Positions 48,703-49,535 of a stretch of 49,535 nucleotides of DNA are shown piece by piece. The DNA is from an uncultured Helicobacteraceae bacterium (GTDB lineage Bacteria; Campylobacterota; Campylobacteria; Campylobacterales; UBA6016), in NCBI GenBank assembly GCA_937973585.1, contig CALJKN010000130.1:1-49535 (forward strand), given 5' to 3'. Position 1 is the first letter of the stretch. Every line of letters starts with the position of its first letter. Made by a program: the position numbers and the translations under genes. The notes beneath the pieces were generated by a model. It searched no databases. It saw only the letters and a list, made by a program, of their open reading frames with translations, and had not been told where the DNA came from.

Positions 48703-49535
48703 ATGATGAAAAATACAATGTTGGAAATGTCCCGTTATGCAGCGCTGGCTCGCCAGGCTGTGGCAGAGGGTATTGTTCTGCTGAAAAATGAGGCTGTCTT
48801 ACCACTGGCTTCCGGCGGCAGAGCGGCTTTATTTGGGTACGCGCAATTTCACTACTACCAAAGCGGCACAGGGTCCGGCGGGCTGGTGAACACCGCCCAT
48901 GTGCCGAACCTGCCCGAAGTGCTGGGCGGTCCGGACGGTTACCAGCTGGATGCCGAGGTGCAGGCCCGCTATGCAGCATGGCTGGCGGAACACCCTTACG
49001 AGATGGGAACCGGCTGGGCACAGGAACCGTGGTTTCAGCCGGAAATGCCGCTGGATGAAGACTTTGTCCGCGCTGCGGCCCAGCGTGCCGAAACGGCGTT
49101 TATTGTCATCGGTCGCACGGCAGGGGAAGACCAGGACAATAGCAATACTCCCGGCAGCTTTCTGCTGACCGAGGGCGAGGAAAATATGCTGGCGCTGGTT
49201 TGCCGTCATTTCAAAAAATCTGTGGTGCTGCTGAATGTTGGCAATATCATTGATATGCAGTGGGTCATGCGATACAACCCCGGCGCGGTGGCGTACATCT
49301 GGCAGGGCGGGCAGGAAGGCTGCCGCGGTGTGCTGGATGTGCTGGAAGCCGACGAACACTATGAGGCGTCGATCCGCCGCGCCAGGCTGGAATGGGCCAG
49401 ACGCGAGGAACTGGCCCAGCAGCTGCGCCTTGGCATGTCTGATGAGGTGAAGGATCTGGGTCTGCTCTACCAGGCCAAGTCGTACGCAGAGTTGAGTGAG
49501 CCGCTGTGGGAATCGGAGCTGGCGGTGATCCAGCT
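48703..49535 (+). CDS. glycoside hydrolase family 3-like protein, partial (open at window end)
   Basis: An open frame of 277 codons runs off the window. It begins with MMKNTMLEMSRYAALARQAV then AEGIVLLKNEAVLPL, the GH3 C-domain start, here placed N-terminally as in some Firmicutes beta-glucosidases. YQSGTGSGGLVNTA, VIGRTAGEDQDNSNTPGSFL, LLNVGNIIDMQWV and YIWQGGQEGCRGVLDVL are GH3 motifs. GC-rich codon use (CTG, GCC, CGC) contrasts sharply with all genes to the left and suggests a gut Clostridia-type source. After VLDVL (residue ~214) the expected GH3 continuation (SG..SPsGkL.dT) is replaced by a charged helical sequence, a possible second break. Confidence 0.75.
   Translation, partial: MMKNTMLEMSRYAALARQAVAEGIVLLKNEAVLPLASGGRAALFGYAQFHYYQSGTGSGGLVNTAHVPNLPEVLGGPDGYQLDAEVQARYAAWLAEHPYEMGTGWAQEPWFQPEMPLDEDFVRAAAQRAETAFIVIGRTAGEDQDNSNTPGSFLLTEGEENMLALVCRHFKKSVVLLNVGNIIDMQWVMRYNPGAVAYIWQGGQEGCRGVLDVLEADEHYEASIRRARLEWARREELAQQLRLGMSDEVKDLGLLYQAKSYAELSEPLWESELAVIQ

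Overview
Most of this window (about 2.0 to 47.57 kb) reads as one continuous chromosome segment from a Campylobacterota (epsilonproteobacterial) genome. The strongest marker is hobA, a DnaA-binding replication regulator known only from that group, lying in the block rppH-lysC-hobA-holB-folP-ligA-tlyA-ribF. Short adenylate kinase, frequent TTG and GTG starts, heavy gene overlap and moderate-to-low GC fit the same assignment. The genus cannot be settled by reading alone.

Layout. 1-2 kb: AT-rich accessory DNA with a DUF3791/DUF3990 locus whose DUF3990 gene is gutted, then a second-type sliding clamp (DnaN homologue). 1.9-2.6 kb: a junction where the clamp gene and a DNA-methyltransferase gene run into each other tail to tail and both are abnormal. 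2.6-4.5 kb: a small defence/toxin-antitoxin island (HTH protein, MNT-HEPN pair flanked by 40-bp direct repeats, 55-aa protein plus GNAT). 4.6-5.2 kb: five tRNA genes on the minus strand (Pro, His, Arg, Arg, Leu). 5.2-19.5 kb: housekeeping genes, including the hobA block. 19.5-24.7 kb: a response regulator, a PAS-PAS histidine kinase, uvrC and a DUF721/DciA-like gene. 24.7-32.8 kb: a tiny lipoprotein, nadB, a cyclic-nucleotide-binding protein, a degenerate ketoacyl-synthase-like protein, htrA, and an Rrf2-cysK-metY sulfur operon. 32.8-39.4 kb: a phosphate-response region (PhnD-like/HD-GYP sensor, PhoR-PhoB-PhoU-like genes, divergent pstS with Pho-box-like repeats). 39.5-47.3 kb: central carbon genes (glucan phosphorylase, pyk, gapA, pgi, pfkA) and an NDH-2-like flavoprotein.

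The most interesting signal is a 38-nt sequence found twice, 15 kb apart, in the 5' leaders of the rrf2-cysK-metY operon and of pfkA. The copies are 37/38 identical. The only mismatch falls at the N of a GNRA tetraloop. Each is followed by a hairpin whose bases differ while its pairing is kept, and each ends 32-33 nt before the start codon. The core also has two mutually exclusive pairings. This looks like a structured cis-regulatory RNA I cannot match to a known class.

The ends look foreign or chimeric. An ATP-grasp acyl-CoA-synthetase gene breaks off at about 47.57 kb in a run of seven A. About 1.1 kb follows with no supported gene and a marked purine skew. The last 0.83 kb is GC-rich and encodes a GH3 glycosidase fragment of the kind found in gut Firmicutes. 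Assembly chimerism is the simplest explanation for the right end and should be excluded before reading biology into it.
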